A stretch of DNA of 64,000 nt from Candidatus Streptomyces philanthi (GTDB lineage: Bacteria > Actinomycetota > Actinomycetes > Streptomycetales > Streptomycetaceae), in the NCBI GenBank assembly GCA_018114805.1, contig CP073042.1, positions 496,001-560,000 of the forward strand, written 5' to 3'. The notes below the pieces were generated by a model. That model was not told the origin of the DNA. It saw only the letters and a program-made list of their open reading frames with translations, and searched no databases. Positions within the stretch are counted from its first letter, which is position 1. Each line of letters begins with the position of its first letter. Shown here one piece after another: positions 9,368-18,645 of this stretch. Both the position numbers and the translations under genes were made by a program.

Positions 9368-10096
9368 GTGACGACCTACGACGCCATCGGCGCGACCTAC
9401 CGTCAGACCCGACGCCCCGACCCCCGGATCGCCGCCCAGATCCACGCGGCGCTCGGCGATGCCGCGACAGTGATCAACGTCGGCGCCGGCACCGGCTCCT
9501 ACGAACCGCCGCACACCGTGCTGGCGGTCGAGCCCAGCCCGATGATGATCGCCCAGCGTCCGGCCGGGTCCGCGCGGGCCCTGCGAGCGATCGCGGAGGC
9601 GATCCCGCTCGCCGACGACAGCGCCGACGCGGCGATGGCCCTCCTGACGGTGCACCACTGGAGCGACCTGGAAGCCGGCATCGGGGAACTGCTGCGGATC
9701 GCCCGACGGCGCGTCGTCATCCTCACCTGGGACCAGACCGTGCAGCGCGGGTTCTGGCTGCTGGACGAGTACCTGCCGGAGGTGGCCGCGTTCGACGACA
9801 CCCGGGCCGTCGCGATCGACCGACTGACCGCCCTGCTGCCAGGCGCCCGCACCGAGACGGTCCCCGTTCCGCACGACTGCACCGACGGGTTCGGCGCCGC
9901 CTTCTGGCGCCGCCCCGAGGCGTACCTCGACCCGGAGGTGCGTGCCGGCATGTCCATGTTCGACATGACGGACGAGGCGGTGACCCGCCCTGGCCTGGCC
10001 CGGCTCTCCGACGGCCGGTGGCACGAACGCCACGCCGACCTGCTGGACCGCGCGTCGCTCGACGTTGGATACCACCTCGTCATCGCCGACCTGTAG
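9368..10096 (+). CDS. Class I SAM-dependent methyltransferase
   Basis: Starts at GTG 9368 (TTYDAIGATYRQTRRPDPRIA) and ends in a genuine TAG. Motif I is VINVGAGTGSYEP, an acidic end to strand 2 is seen in VLAVEPSPMMIAQRP, and the region after it (AEAIPLADDSADAAMALLTV, then HHWSDLEAGIGELLRIARR) is the Methyltransf_11 pattern. About 242 residues, soluble, no frame breaks. It lies 110 bases after the glycosyltransferase run without overlap, so it may be a separate unit. Substrate not predictable. Confidence 0.87.
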   Translation: MTTYDAIGATYRQTRRPDPRIAAQIHAALGDAATVINVGAGTGSYEPPHTVLAVEPSPMMIAQRPAGSARALRAIAEAIPLADDSADAAMALLTVHHWSDLEAGIGELLRIARRRVVILTWDQTVQRGFWLLDEYLPEVAAFDDTRAVAIDRLTALLPGARTETVPVPHDCTDGFGAAFWRRPEAYLDPEVRAGMSMFDMTDEAVTRPGLARLSDGRWHERHADLLDRASLDVGYHLVIADL

Positions 10097-10240
10097 GGCC
10101 AGCAGGCGCCGCTCCCCCGCACACGACGCCCACCGCCCGCGCCACGCGGGCTCGCCGTGCCACCCGTCGTTGAAGCGAGCCGCCCCCGACGGGCCGACAC
10201 CAGCCACTGCCGCGCTTCCACTTCCACACCCGCACCCGTA

Positions 10241-10291
10241 TCTTGCCATTGACTAGATCGCCGCGATGACGCAATCTAGTCAATGGCAAGA
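10241..10291. repeat. Perfect 18-bp inverted repeat with 15-nt spacer
   Basis: The arm TCTTGCCATTGACTAGAT (10241-10258) is repeated exactly in reverse complement at 10274-10291. Both arms are clearly less GC-rich than their surroundings. The structure lies 145 bases after the methyltransferase stop and 37 bases before the GTG of the following gene. It could be a terminator-type hairpin, a large operator or the scar of a mobile element; there is no T-run, so factor-independent termination is not the favoured reading. Confidence 0.8.
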
Positions 10292-10327
10292 TTTGCCGTG
10301 AGTGACCGTGACAGGGAGGGCCGCGCC

Positions 10328-11209
10328 GTGACGTACCGCCTCGACACCGTTCGCCGGATGTGGCAGTTGCTGGAGCCCGTACACGCCACGCTGTACTACG
10401 CGCCGGAGGCGTGCGAGCGGGCCGCCGCGCTCGGGTACGCCACCGACGAGCGCTGGCCCAGCTACGTCGCCTAGCGCGCGGCGCCCCTCGGCCCGGTCGG
10501 ACCCGCACTGGTGACCTCCCTCTTCTACAGCCTCAGCCCGGACGTGGTGGAGCGTCACACCGCCCCGGCCTGGCGGGTCGCCGCGCCCGAGCGGGTGCTC
10601 GCGGCACGCGGCGTCGCGGTGGACCGGGCGCTGCGGAGGCTGCTGGGTGATCACTGCGGCTCGCCGGAGCTGCGCGAGGCCGCCGAGCTGGCCCGGCGCG
10701 CCGCCGAAGCGGCGGGCGTGGCGGGGCCGGCCCATGGCCGCCGCCAACGCCGCGCTGCCCTGGCCCACGGAGCCGCACGAGGTGCTCTGGCACGCGGCCA
10801 CCGTCCTGCGCGAGCACCGCGGCGACGGCCACGTCGCCGCCCTCCAGGCCCACCATCTCGGGCCCGTCGAGTCCCTGGTCTCGCACGCGGGGCGGTCGGC
10901 GCGGCGCCCCCGGAACTGTTCTGCGGCCGGCAGTGGTCCGACACGGACTGGGCCGCCGCCCGCGCGCGCCTGGCCGACCGCGGGCTGGTGCGCGCCGACG
11001 GCCGGGCCACCGACGAGGGGCTGCGGGTCCGCGCCTCGGTCGAGAAGCTCACCGACCAACTCGCCGCCGCCCCCTGGGACGCGCTCGCCCCCGACGAGCT
11101 GACCCGCCTGTCCGACCTGCTGACGCCGCCGGTCCTCACCCTCGTCGGCTCCGGCCTCCTCCCCGCGCGGAGCACCTTGGGTATCGGCATGACGTACGAC
11201 TACGCGTGA
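10328..11209 (+). pseudogene. SCO6745-family protein, disrupted
   Basis: GTG 10328 follows AGGGAGGG at good distance. The translation VRRMWQLLEPVHATLYYAPE is the N-terminus of the SCO6745 family, a group of roughly 290-residue actinobacterial proteins of unknown biochemical role; GRQWSDTDWAAARARLADRG and LLPARSTLGIGM are C-terminal landmarks. An in-frame TAG at 10472-10474 interrupts the APLGPVG region that otherwise continues in the same frame. Further breaks at about 10725 and 10893 move the middle (MAAANAALPWPTEPHEVLW) to frame 3 and back. Three lesions in one gene make a pseudogene likely unless the assembly is faulty. Function of the intact family is not established. Confidence 0.75.
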
Positions 11210-11330
11210 GCCGGGCCGGGCCCACCCGCCGTCTCTCCGGCGCGGCCCACCCCGTACGCGTCCGCCGGTGGAGTCGCACGTCATACGAGGTGAGCCGCCG
11301 TCAGCGCGGCGCCGCCCAGCAGGCCGCTCA

Positions 11331-11708
11331 CTAACAGGTGGGGCTGTCGACGATCCGGACGTGGGTTACCATGTCCGAGCCGAAATGCCACCATGAGTCG
11401 GCCTGGACGCACACCGTGCCAGGCTTGTCCGCGAACTTGACGATCGCGCCGTCGTCGTTGCGGCTGTTGACAGCTTTGACGGAACCGCGGGCTCGGGAGC
11501 CCAGCTTCTGGAATCCGCTGGTGACGTCCTTGTATGCGGCTGTCGGACGATGGGCGTCGTAGTCCGCCTGGGTCTTGTAGAAGCAGACGCGCGGGAAGTC
11601 GCATCCGCGCATGCTCCGCGCCGAGGCGTCAGGAGCCGTGGCCAGGGTGGCGCCGAGGAGGGCGACTACCGCTGCACCGACGCTCAGGATATGCGTTTTC
11701 GCGTTCAT
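11331..11708 (-). CDS. Small secreted protein, I36/crystallin-like
   Basis: 125 codons with a Sec signal peptide (AAVVALLGATLATAPDASA, cleavage expected after ASA). The mature part has CDFPRVCFYKTQADYDAHRP, KLGSRARGSVKAVNSRNDDG and a C-terminal Cys, giving four cysteines that could form two disulfides. The pattern of a C-x5-C start followed by an NSRNDD segment resembles Streptomyces secreted proteins of the peptidase-inhibitor I36/beta-gamma-crystallin type. No clear ribosome site precedes the ATG, so the start is chosen for the signal peptide. Role unknown; likely extracellular. Confidence 0.7.
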   Translation of the reverse strand: MNAKTHILSVGAAVVALLGATLATAPDASARSMRGCDFPRVCFYKTQADYDAHRPTAAYKDVTSGFQKLGSRARGSVKAVNSRNDDGAIVKFADKPGTVCVQADSWWHFGSDMVTHVRIVDSPTC

Positions 11709-12315
11709 GTTGATGAATGTAGCCAGGCAATGTCGGTTAGCCGGAAGGGGTTTCCGCGCCATGCGAGTATTCGGCTTTCCTCTATCCTCACGTCTCAGTT
11801 CTCGCCCACGGGCAGGTATCACGCTCCACGCCGATTGTTCTCCGGGCGGGCCCTCATTGCTGAACAAACGGCGCCTTGCCGTACTTCCGCGCCGTGGCAC
11901 CAGTCGATCCCCCGTGCGATACGGGCGGCCTCGCGGCTGGGCCGAAACAGAGCCAGTCGCCCCTGGTCGAAGCCCTTCTGACGAGGGCTCTGCCGCGCGT
12001 GCACGGGGGTGGCGTCGAGCCTCCTCGCCCGCTGCGGGCATTCCGTGGAACACGGGGTCGCCCCTCGTATCCGCATGCGCCGCCCTTCCGAGCGCGGCCG
12101 TCCTGAAAAGGCCGCAGCACCCCGAACGGGCCAGCCTTCCCCCTGCCGTCTCGGGCAACGGCCGACCCGCTACCCCACACGGCTGGGGCGAGGGATTTCC
12201 CGGGGAAAGCCGGGACCGCGCCAGCAGCGGGATTTCGCGGCCTTCATTTCGGAAATCGCTCACGCGCGGCGGGGGCGTCCTTGTCTCGCCCCATCCGATG
12301 AAGCAGCATGCTCGA
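11709..12315. other. 607-bp stretch without a recognisable gene
   Basis: Between the secreted protein (minus) and the luciferase-like gene (plus). Base composition is lower in GC than the neighbours near 11690-11900. Open frames exist on both strands but none has codon use, a ribosome site or residues I recognise. It presumably holds the two divergent promoters; I see no clear repeat or RNA. Confidence 0.5.
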
Positions 12316-13173
12316 ATGCGCTTCTCTCTCAACATCCCGAACTTCGGAGACTCCGCCGACGTCCGTACGGTGGCCCAGGTCGCGGCGGCGGAAGAGGCCG
12401 GGTGGGACGGACTGTTTGTCTGGGACCACGTGGTGCACGAGAAGTACCACCGCCGCTCCTTCGCTGATCCCTGGATGCTGCTGACCGCCGTCGCGCTGGC
12501 CACCTCGCGGATCAGGCTCGGCACCATGGTCACCCCGGTCGCCCGGCGCCAACCGCAGCAACTGGCCCGACAGGTCGCCACGTTGGACCGGCTGAGCGGC
12601 GGCCGGGTGGTCCTGGGGGTGGGGCTCGGCGGGCCGATCGAGGACGAGTACGGCAGCTTCGGCGAGTCCACCGACCCCCGGGTGCTGGCGGAACGGCTGG
12701 ACGAGGGGCTCGACCTGGTGACCCGCTTCTGGTAAGGCGATGAGGTGACCCACCAGAGCCGGCACTTCACCGCCCGCGAGGTGACCCTGTTGCCCACCCC
12801 GGTGCGGCGGCCCCGGGTGCCGGTCTGGGTCGCCAGCTTCTGGCCGCGCCGCGCGCCGATGCGCCGGGCCGCCCGTTGGGACGGGGCGGTGCCGCTGTTC
12901 ACCTCGGCCGACCACGGGCAGCCGCCGGCCGCCGCCGAGTACCGAGAGCTGGTGGAGTACGTGAACGCCCAGCGGGGCGAGCGACGGAGCGAGCCCTTTG
13001 AGTTCGTCGTAGGCGGCGTCAGCCGGGCCGACCCGGCGCGCACCCGCGACCTGCTCGGGCCGCTGCGGGACGCGGGGGCCACCTGATGGGACGAGCGGCA
13101 CCTGATCGACGACGAGGTGGACAAGCTGGCGCCGATCATGCGCCGCGTCGAACAGGGCCCACCACGGCTCTAG
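12316..13173 (+). pseudogene. Luciferase-like (LLM class) flavin monooxygenase with two in-frame stops
   Basis: ATG 12316 gives MRFSLNIPNFGDSADVRTVA, then AEEAGWDGLFVWDHV, SRIRLGTMVTPVARRQPQQL and GGRVVLGVGLGGP, all standard for F420/FMN-dependent LLM oxidoreductases. A TAA at 12733-12735 cuts the LVTRFW-x-GDEV segment, and a TGA at 13084-13086 cuts GAT-x-WDERHL; in both cases homology carries on in the same frame to the TAG at 13171-13173. These are nonsense changes, not frameshifts. Expected length without them is about 285 residues, typical of the family. The visible product would be a 139-residue N-terminal fragment. Confidence 0.8.
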
Positions 13174-13319
13174 CCGCCCGCCGGGGCACGCCGGCCACCC
13201 CCGACAAGCCCCCGGCAGGCCCCGGGGGCGTTTCACCGCACGCCGACTTCCGTTCACACCTCGGTGGTGGGATGCCTGACGCGTGACGCGCCCGCTCACC
13301 TCAGCTCTGGGAGGCGCGG

Positions 13320-13901
13320 ATGAATCTGCTGGTCAACGGCGATGCCGAGGCGGGGCCCGGCGGCACGGCGGAGCCGGTCACCGAGGTGGCCGGCTGGTGG
13401 ACGGTCGAGGGGGCGCCCGCCCTCGTCGGGTACGACGTGGGCGGCGGCTACCCGACGCCGGCCGACCCCGGCCCGGCCATGCGCGGCAGCCGGTTCTTCT
13501 CGGGCGGCAACTCGCCCCGTACAGCACTGGCGCAGGACGTGCGGCTGCCCGCCACGGGACGGGTGGGGCGGCGCGCCGTCGACCGGGGCGCCGTGCGGTT
13601 CACCGTCGCCGCCTGGCTCGGCGGTTACGCGGGGCAGCAGGACGGGGCCCGGCTGTCCGTCGAGTTCCGCGACGACCACGGCACACCGCTCGCCCTGGCC
13701 GTGCTCGGCCCCGTGGCGGCGGCCGAGCGCGCGGGCCGTACCGGGCTGGTGGAGCGCACCAGCTCCGGCACCGTGCCGCCGGGCGCGCGCACCGCCCGCG
13801 CCCTGCTCGTCTTCACCCGCGCCGGTGGCGGCACGTCCAACGACGGCTACGCCGACGCCCTGTCCCTGGCCCCCACCCACCACCGCGGAGGCCGGGCGTG
13901 A
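13320..13901 (+). CDS. Jelly-roll/CBM-like protein preceding PhoD
   Basis: ATG 13320 follows GGGAGG. The 193-residue protein starts MNLLVNGDAEAGPGG, the opening of many bacterial galactose-binding-like (jelly-roll) modules, then WWTVEGAPALVGYDVGGGYP and a regular beta-rich pattern ending GGTSNDGYADALSL, the conserved Asn/Asp/Ala-Leu-Ser ending of this module. No signal peptide or membrane segment is seen, so how it would leave the cell is unclear. Its stop overlaps the GTG of phoD (GTGA), so the two are made together; it may be a cell-wall or substrate-binding partner of the phosphatase. Inference only. Confidence 0.65.
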   Translation: MNLLVNGDAEAGPGGTAEPVTEVAGWWTVEGAPALVGYDVGGGYPTPADPGPAMRGSRFFSGGNSPRTALAQDVRLPATGRVGRRAVDRGAVRFTVAAWLGGYAGQQDGARLSVEFRDDHGTPLALAVLGPVAAAERAGRTGLVERTSSGTVPPGARTARALLVFTRAGGGTSNDGYADALSLAPTHHRGGRA

Positions 13902-15460
13902 AGCTGAACCGTCGTGACCTGCTCAAGGCGGCTGCCGCCGCCGGCGCGCTGAACGTCGTGTGGCCGCTGAGTGCCGGCTTGTCCCCCGCGCAGGCCCGCG
14001 AGGCCGCCGAGGCGCTGGGCGCCGACTACGACCCCACGCGCTTCACGCTCGGCATAGCCTCCGGCGACCCGCGGCCGGACAGCGTCGTGCTGTGGACCCG
14101 GCTGGCGCCCGAGCCGCTAGCCGCCGAGCAGAGGCTGCCCGAGATCGTCGAGGTCGAGTGGGTGGTGGCGGCCGACGCGCGGCTACGCCGGGTGGTGGCG
14201 CGCGGCACGGTCGCCGCGTCCGCGACGCTGGCCCACAGCGTGCACGTGCCCGTACACGGGCTGCGCCCCGGGAGCCACTACTGGTACGGCTTCCGCGCGC
14301 TCGGCAAGCGCATCCGGGTGGGCCGCACGAGGACCGCGCCGGTCGGCCGCGTCTCCTCGGTGCGCTTCGCCGCCGCCAACTGCCAGGCGTTCCACGACGG
14401 TTTCTACGCCGCCCACCGCGGCATAGCCCGGGAGAACGTCGACTTCGTGATGCACCTCGGCGACTACATCTACAAGCACGGCCCGGTCGGCGGCGACCAC
14501 GTGCGGGACCACAACGCGCCCGAGGTGCTGACGCTGGCCGACTACCGGGTGCGGCACGCCCTCTACAAGGGCGACGCGTCGCTGCGCGAGGCGCACGCGG
14601 CCCACCCGTGGTGCCTGACCTGGGACGACCACGAGGTGGTCAACGACTACAGCGGGACCGGTGGCGGGGCACCGTTCATGCGGCGCCGGGCCGCCGCGTA
14701 CCAGGCGTGGTACGAGCACATGCCGCACCGCGACGCCGGTGGTTCGGCGCTGCCCGACCCGGAGATCCACCGGGTGCGGCGCTGGGGCGACCTGCTTGAG
14801 CTGACCATCCTCGACCTGCGCTCCTACCGCTCCGCGCAGAACCTGCCGGACGGGACCATCCTGGGCGGCGCGCAGAAGGAGCGGCTCAAGCGGGGCGTGG
14901 ACCGGGCCGGTGACGGCTGGCACTGCTGGGCCAACTCGATCATGCTCAGCCAGCTCCGCGGCCGGCCCGGCGGCGGCTACATGTTCACAGACCAGTGGGA
15001 CGGCTTCCTCGCCGAGCGCAAGGAGGTGCTGACCCACGTGCACGACGCGGGCCTCGCGGACCTCGTGGTGATCACCGGCGACTGGCACTCGGCGTTCGTG
15101 GACAACGTACGGCCCGACTACGACGACGTCTCCTCCCCCGTGATCGGCACCGAGTTCACCACGCACTCGGTCACCTCGGGCGCCTACAGCGCGGACTGGA
15201 ACAAGACCAACGGGCCGCTGATGGGCGCGGCCAACCGACACCTCCAGTACTTCGAGGGCAACCGCTACGGCTACGACGTGTACGAGGTCACGCCCGAGCG
15301 CTGGAGCACCCACATGCGGGTGATCGGCGACCGCCGCGACCCGGCGTCCCCGGTGACCACGCTGACCACCTTCCACGTGGACCGCGGCCGCGCGGGCTCG
15401 TACGAGGACGAGGGGACCAAGGGCTCGCCGGCGCAGTACCGCAGGCCCACCGGCCGCTAG
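13898..15460 (+). CDS. phoD: PhoD-type alkaline phosphatase/phosphodiesterase, Tat-exported
   Basis: Intact 520-residue enzyme. The N-terminus NRRDLLKAAAAAGALNVVWP is a twin-arginine signal, so the folded metalloenzyme is exported. The PhoD N-terminal beta domain (FTLGIASGDPRPDSVVLWTR) is followed by the Ca/Fe-binding catalytic core: RFAAANCQ, VMHLGDYIYKHG, LTWDDHEVVNDYSG, WANSIMLSQL and VITGDWHSAFVDN supply the expected Asp, Asn and His ligands. GTG 13898 overlaps the preceding stop. It should release phosphate from phosphomonoesters or diesters outside the cell; PhoP control is usual for the family but no PHO box was identified here. Confidence 0.93.
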   Translation: MKLNRRDLLKAAAAAGALNVVWPLSAGLSPAQAREAAEALGADYDPTRFTLGIASGDPRPDSVVLWTRLAPEPLAAEQRLPEIVEVEWVVAADARLRRVVARGTVAASATLAHSVHVPVHGLRPGSHYWYGFRALGKRIRVGRTRTAPVGRVSSVRFAAANCQAFHDGFYAAHRGIARENVDFVMHLGDYIYKHGPVGGDHVRDHNAPEVLTLADYRVRHALYKGDASLREAHAAHPWCLTWDDHEVVNDYSGTGGGAPFMRRRAAAYQAWYEHMPHRDAGGSALPDPEIHRVRRWGDLLELTILDLRSYRSAQNLPDGTILGGAQKERLKRGVDRAGDGWHCWANSIMLSQLRGRPGGGYMFTDQWDGFLAERKEVLTHVHDAGLADLVVITGDWHSAFVDNVRPDYDDVSSPVIGTEFTTHSVTSGAYSADWNKTNGPLMGAANRHLQYFEGNRYGYDVYEVTPERWSTHMRVIGDRRDPASPVTTLTTFHVDRGRAGSYEDEGTKGSPAQYRRPTGR

Positions 15461-15535
15461 GCCGACCGGGCGCGCCGTGGCGCCGGGAGGTGGGGTCGCG
15501 GGGCCGGACGGTCCCGCGCGCCCCGCGCCGGGGGG

Positions 15536-16889
15536 TCAGGCCGGGAGCAGTCCCGGGACGAGCAGGTCGATCTGGCGCAGGACGCCGTCGTCGCCACCGA
15601 GCTGCGGGAAGTCCGGCAGCACCTGCTGGCAGAGCGCGATGCGCTGGTCCCGCATGTCCCCGTCCTTCGGGTCGGTGGAGAAGGCGTAGAACTCGAAGGG
15701 CGGGCCGACCCGGTCTCCCTTGGGCGGGAGCGGGGTGCTGACCAGGAGTTCGGCGACGGGGTAGAGGATGCCCTGCATGAGGGCGATGAAGACGCGCTCC
15801 ATGTGGTAGCGCTTGGGGTCGTTGACCCACCGCTCGTCGGCGACCGGTGTCGCGTACAACTGGTCGAGCAGTCGCAGCATGTAGGTGAAGGAGGCGTTGA
15901 ACAGGGCCAGCGGGCGGTGGATGGGCAGGCCCTGGTAGTCGGACAGGTGCGGGTTGGTGGCGAGCTTCTGCTCGACGGCGAGGTCGGAGTCGATGTTGAC
16001 CTCCGCCTCGCGGGTGCCGTCCACGATGCGGATGCCCTCGATGTGGCGGAGCATCCGGTTGAAGCGCTCGTAGTGGGTGTACTCCTCAAGGCCCGGGCGC
16101 GGGTTGTTCGGGTTCTTGGGCACCGTGCCCTTGCTCGGGTCCGCGCCCTCGCCCTGGTCGATGATGATGTTCAGGGCCTTCAGTGCGGTCTTCTGGTCGG
16201 TGACGATGACCGGCTTCCCGCCGCCGTACTCTTTCCAGAACCCCCGGTCGTACTGGCATCCGCGCGCGCCGTCCTTGTTCCAGGGGATCTCGCCCTTGCC
16301 GTCCAGATGCTTGACGCCCTCGATGACCCGGCGGTACAGCTCGCCGATGGTGGCGTACTCCCACACGTCGCCGTCCTTGCGCACGATGCCGTCGGCGACC
16401 TCGTGGCCGGCGGGCAGGTAGTCGCTGGCGGGCACCTTGTGCGGCTTCTCGATCTCCAGGAAGGTTCTGCGCACCAGGTCGGTGGAGAGCGGGCCGAGCG
16501 CCAACGGCAGGGCGGGGTAGCGGTGCGGCAGGTCGCTCGGGAACGTCGGGACGAAGGTCGCGTCGCAGAACCGGACGCGGTCGCCCGCCCCGATCCCCAC
16601 CAGCACGTTGCGCGCCAGGCACAGGTGCAGCATCGTCCTCGACGGCGATGCCGAGGAGGGTGCGCAGCGCCCCGATGCCCGGGGACCACTGCGAGTAGCC
16701 ACGGGTCTTGATGGGGTACGCGGCGTACAGGTACGGCCCGATGGTGCACATCTCCACCTTGGCCGCGGCGTGCAGGTGGGAGACCAGCTCCTCGTACGTC
16801 TCGATCTTGTCGGTCGGGGTGAGCCGGCGGGGCGGGGTATAGGGCGGGGCGGCGAGTCGGGGGGCCTGGGTGGGTGCCGTGGCGGTCAC
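15536..16889 (-). CDS. Ferritin-like (iminophenyl-pyruvate dimer synthase/VioB type) protein, one frameshift
   Basis: About 450 codons. GTG 16889 overlaps the upstream stop by four bases. The first 80 residues (TDKIETYEELVSHLHAAAKVEM, GPYLYAAYPI, GALRTLLGIAVE) carry the first ferritin helix; a break at about 16640 shifts the frame, after which EEM-type MLHLCLARNVL and a long TPRPGLEEYTHYERFNRML-like tail follow. This matches the ferritin-like domain of VioB/RebD-class and related uncharacterised proteins (PF12902). Such domains bind a di-iron or heme-like centre and act on amino-acid-derived substrates. As last gene of the DUF692 operon it may act on, or protect, the modified product; this is inference. 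Confidence 0.75.
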
Positions 16890-17773
16890 GGGGCGGGCGT
16901 CCTTTCACGGGTGGGGGTGCGCGCGGGGCGGTGGGAGGTGCCGGGGTGTTGGGGTGCGGGAGCGGCGGCGGGGTGAGGAGGCCGGCGGTCGTCCAGGCGC
17001 GCAGCCAGCGCGTGCCACGGGGCCGCGGGGACCGCGCCGAGCGCTTCGCGCGCCGTCGCGGCGTGGGGCAGCGCGCGGAGCACGGCGTACTGCTCCGGGA
17101 ACAGTTCGCGCAGCACGACCGTGTAGTCGCGGCGGCTGACGGCCAGCCAGGTCGACCGGTACCGGGGGCGTTCCGGGGCGGTCGCGCCGCGCCGCCAGCA
17201 GGTACGGGTGCACGACGGCGCGCGTGCGCAGCAGCCGCAGGCACGGCGCCAGGGCGGGGGCGCTCCGTCCAGCCAGGCCGCGTCGGGGAGGTCGGCCGGC
17301 GGCTGCCCCTCTTCGGCCGCCTCCTCCGTCCCCTCCGCGTCGAGTACCTCGCCATACGCGCGCTCCAGGTGGGCCAGGTCCACGACGAGGTCGATCCACC
17401 GCTCGCGGGCCGCCGGGGCAAGGTGGGCGTCGGGGCGGTGGCGTTCGAGGTGGTCGGCGAACCGATCGCCGAGCCGGGCCAGGGCCCAGGAGCGTGGTGG
17501 GCAGGCGTCCAGGTACTCGGCGCAGAAGCGGTCGAAGAGGTCGTCGCCGAGGAGGAGGCGCAGCGCCGGGTACGTGGTTCGCATGGACTCAAGGAGCCGC
17601 ATCCGGTAGCTCGTGCGGTACAGGTCCAGGCACGCCCGCGCGTCGAGCGCGCCGCCAGCGGCCAACACCCGGCGCGCCGCGCCCGGTTCGGGCGGGTCGG
17701 CGGCGAGCAGTGCGGCCTGGAGCCAGCTCTGGAGTCCGGCCAGGGCGCCCGGCGCGGGGGCCCGGTCAGCCAC
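16886..17773 (-). CDS. DUF2063 / BufC-HvfC-like partner protein
   Basis: Starts at GTG 17773 overlapping the stop of the DUF692 gene by 8 bases. The N-terminal half ([67 protein letters not shown]) is the DUF2063 putative nucleic-acid-binding domain found in the partner subunits BufC and HvfC that accompany DUF692 oxidases. It ends [21 protein letters not shown]. In the middle the expected [22 protein letters not shown] lies in another frame: a pair of compensating breaks at about 17270 and 17185 scrambles 25-30 residues. The partner normally recognises the peptide substrate. Length and order match known DUF692-partner pairs. Confidence 0.85.
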   Translation of the reverse strand: MADRAPAPGALAGLQSWLQAALLAADPPEPGAARRVLAAGGALDARACLDLYRTSYRMRLLESMRTTYPALRLLLGDDLFDRFCAEYLDACPPRSWALARLGDRFADHLERHRPDAHLAPAARERWIDLVVDLAHLERAYGEVLDAEGTEEAAEEGQPPADLPDAAWLDGAPPPWRRACGCCARAPSCTRTCWRRGATAPERPRYRSTWLAVSRRDYTVVLRELFPEQYAVLRALPHAATAREALGAVPAAPWHALAARLDDRRPPHPAAAPAPQHPGTSHRPARTPTRERTPAP

Positions 17774-18645
17774 GGACGGTCCCGGCCGGGGACGGGCGCC
17801 GGGCGCGGCGGCGCGCCCGGTCGGCCTCGGCGGCCAGCGTGGGGAACGGCGGCAGGTGGTCGTCCCACTCGATAAGCGTGCTGACGCCGCCGGTGTGCTC
17901 CACCACCTGGTCGTACAGCTCCCACACGGGCTCCGCCACGGGGCCGTCGTGGGTGTCCACTATGTGCGTGCCACGGTGCCGGTGCCCGGCCAGGTGGGCG
18001 TAGGCCACCCGGTGGTGCGGCAGGTGGCGCAGGTAGAAGCGCGGGTCGAAGCCGTGGTTGACGGAGGAGACGTAGACGTTGTTGACGTCCAGCAGCAGGG
18101 CGCAGTCGGCCTCCTCCGCGACCCGGGAGACGAACTCCCACTCGGGCATCTGCGATCCGGCGAAGCCAACGTAGCTGCTCGGGTTCTCCAGCGCGATCGT
18201 GCGCCCCAACACGTCCTGGACCAGCCGCACCCGGTGCACGACGTGGCGCAGGGCCTCCTCGGTGAACGGCAGCGGCAGCAGTTCGTGGCTGTGCGCGCCC
18301 GCCACGCCCGTCCAGCACAGGTGGTCCGAAACCCAGACCGCGCGGACCTCGTCGGCCAGGCGGCGCAGCAGTGCCAGGTAGTCGCGGTCCAGCGGATCGG
18401 TGCCGCCGATGGACAGGCACACCCCGTGCAGCAGGACGGGGTAGCGCTCGGCGATCTCGGTCAGCGCGCGACGCCGCGCGCCGCGTGAGTCCAGGTAGTT
18501 CTCGGTGATCGCCTCGAAGAAGTCCACCTGGGGCCGGTGCGCGCGGACGTGGGACACGTGCGGGCCGCGCAGCCCGGCGCCGAAGCCGAGGCAGCGCGCG
18601 CCCGGGCCGGCGGCCCGGACCGGCCCGCCCGCCCGCCTCAGGCAC
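17766..18645 (-). CDS. DUF692 family multinuclear non-heme iron oxidase (MNIO, BufB/MbnB-like)
   Basis: Clear DUF692 TIM-barrel: [98 protein letters not shown] and [12 protein letters not shown], providing the His, Glu, Asn and Asp ligands of the iron cluster. Family members MbnB, TglH and BufB oxidise cysteines of peptide substrates into heterocycles or related groups. The natural start is probably GTG 18645, overlapping the upstream stop by 8 bases, but that frame must shift at about 18600 to reach LGFGAGL; otherwise no start codon is available. It sits between a Cys-rich gene and its DUF2063 partner. Confidence 0.9.
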
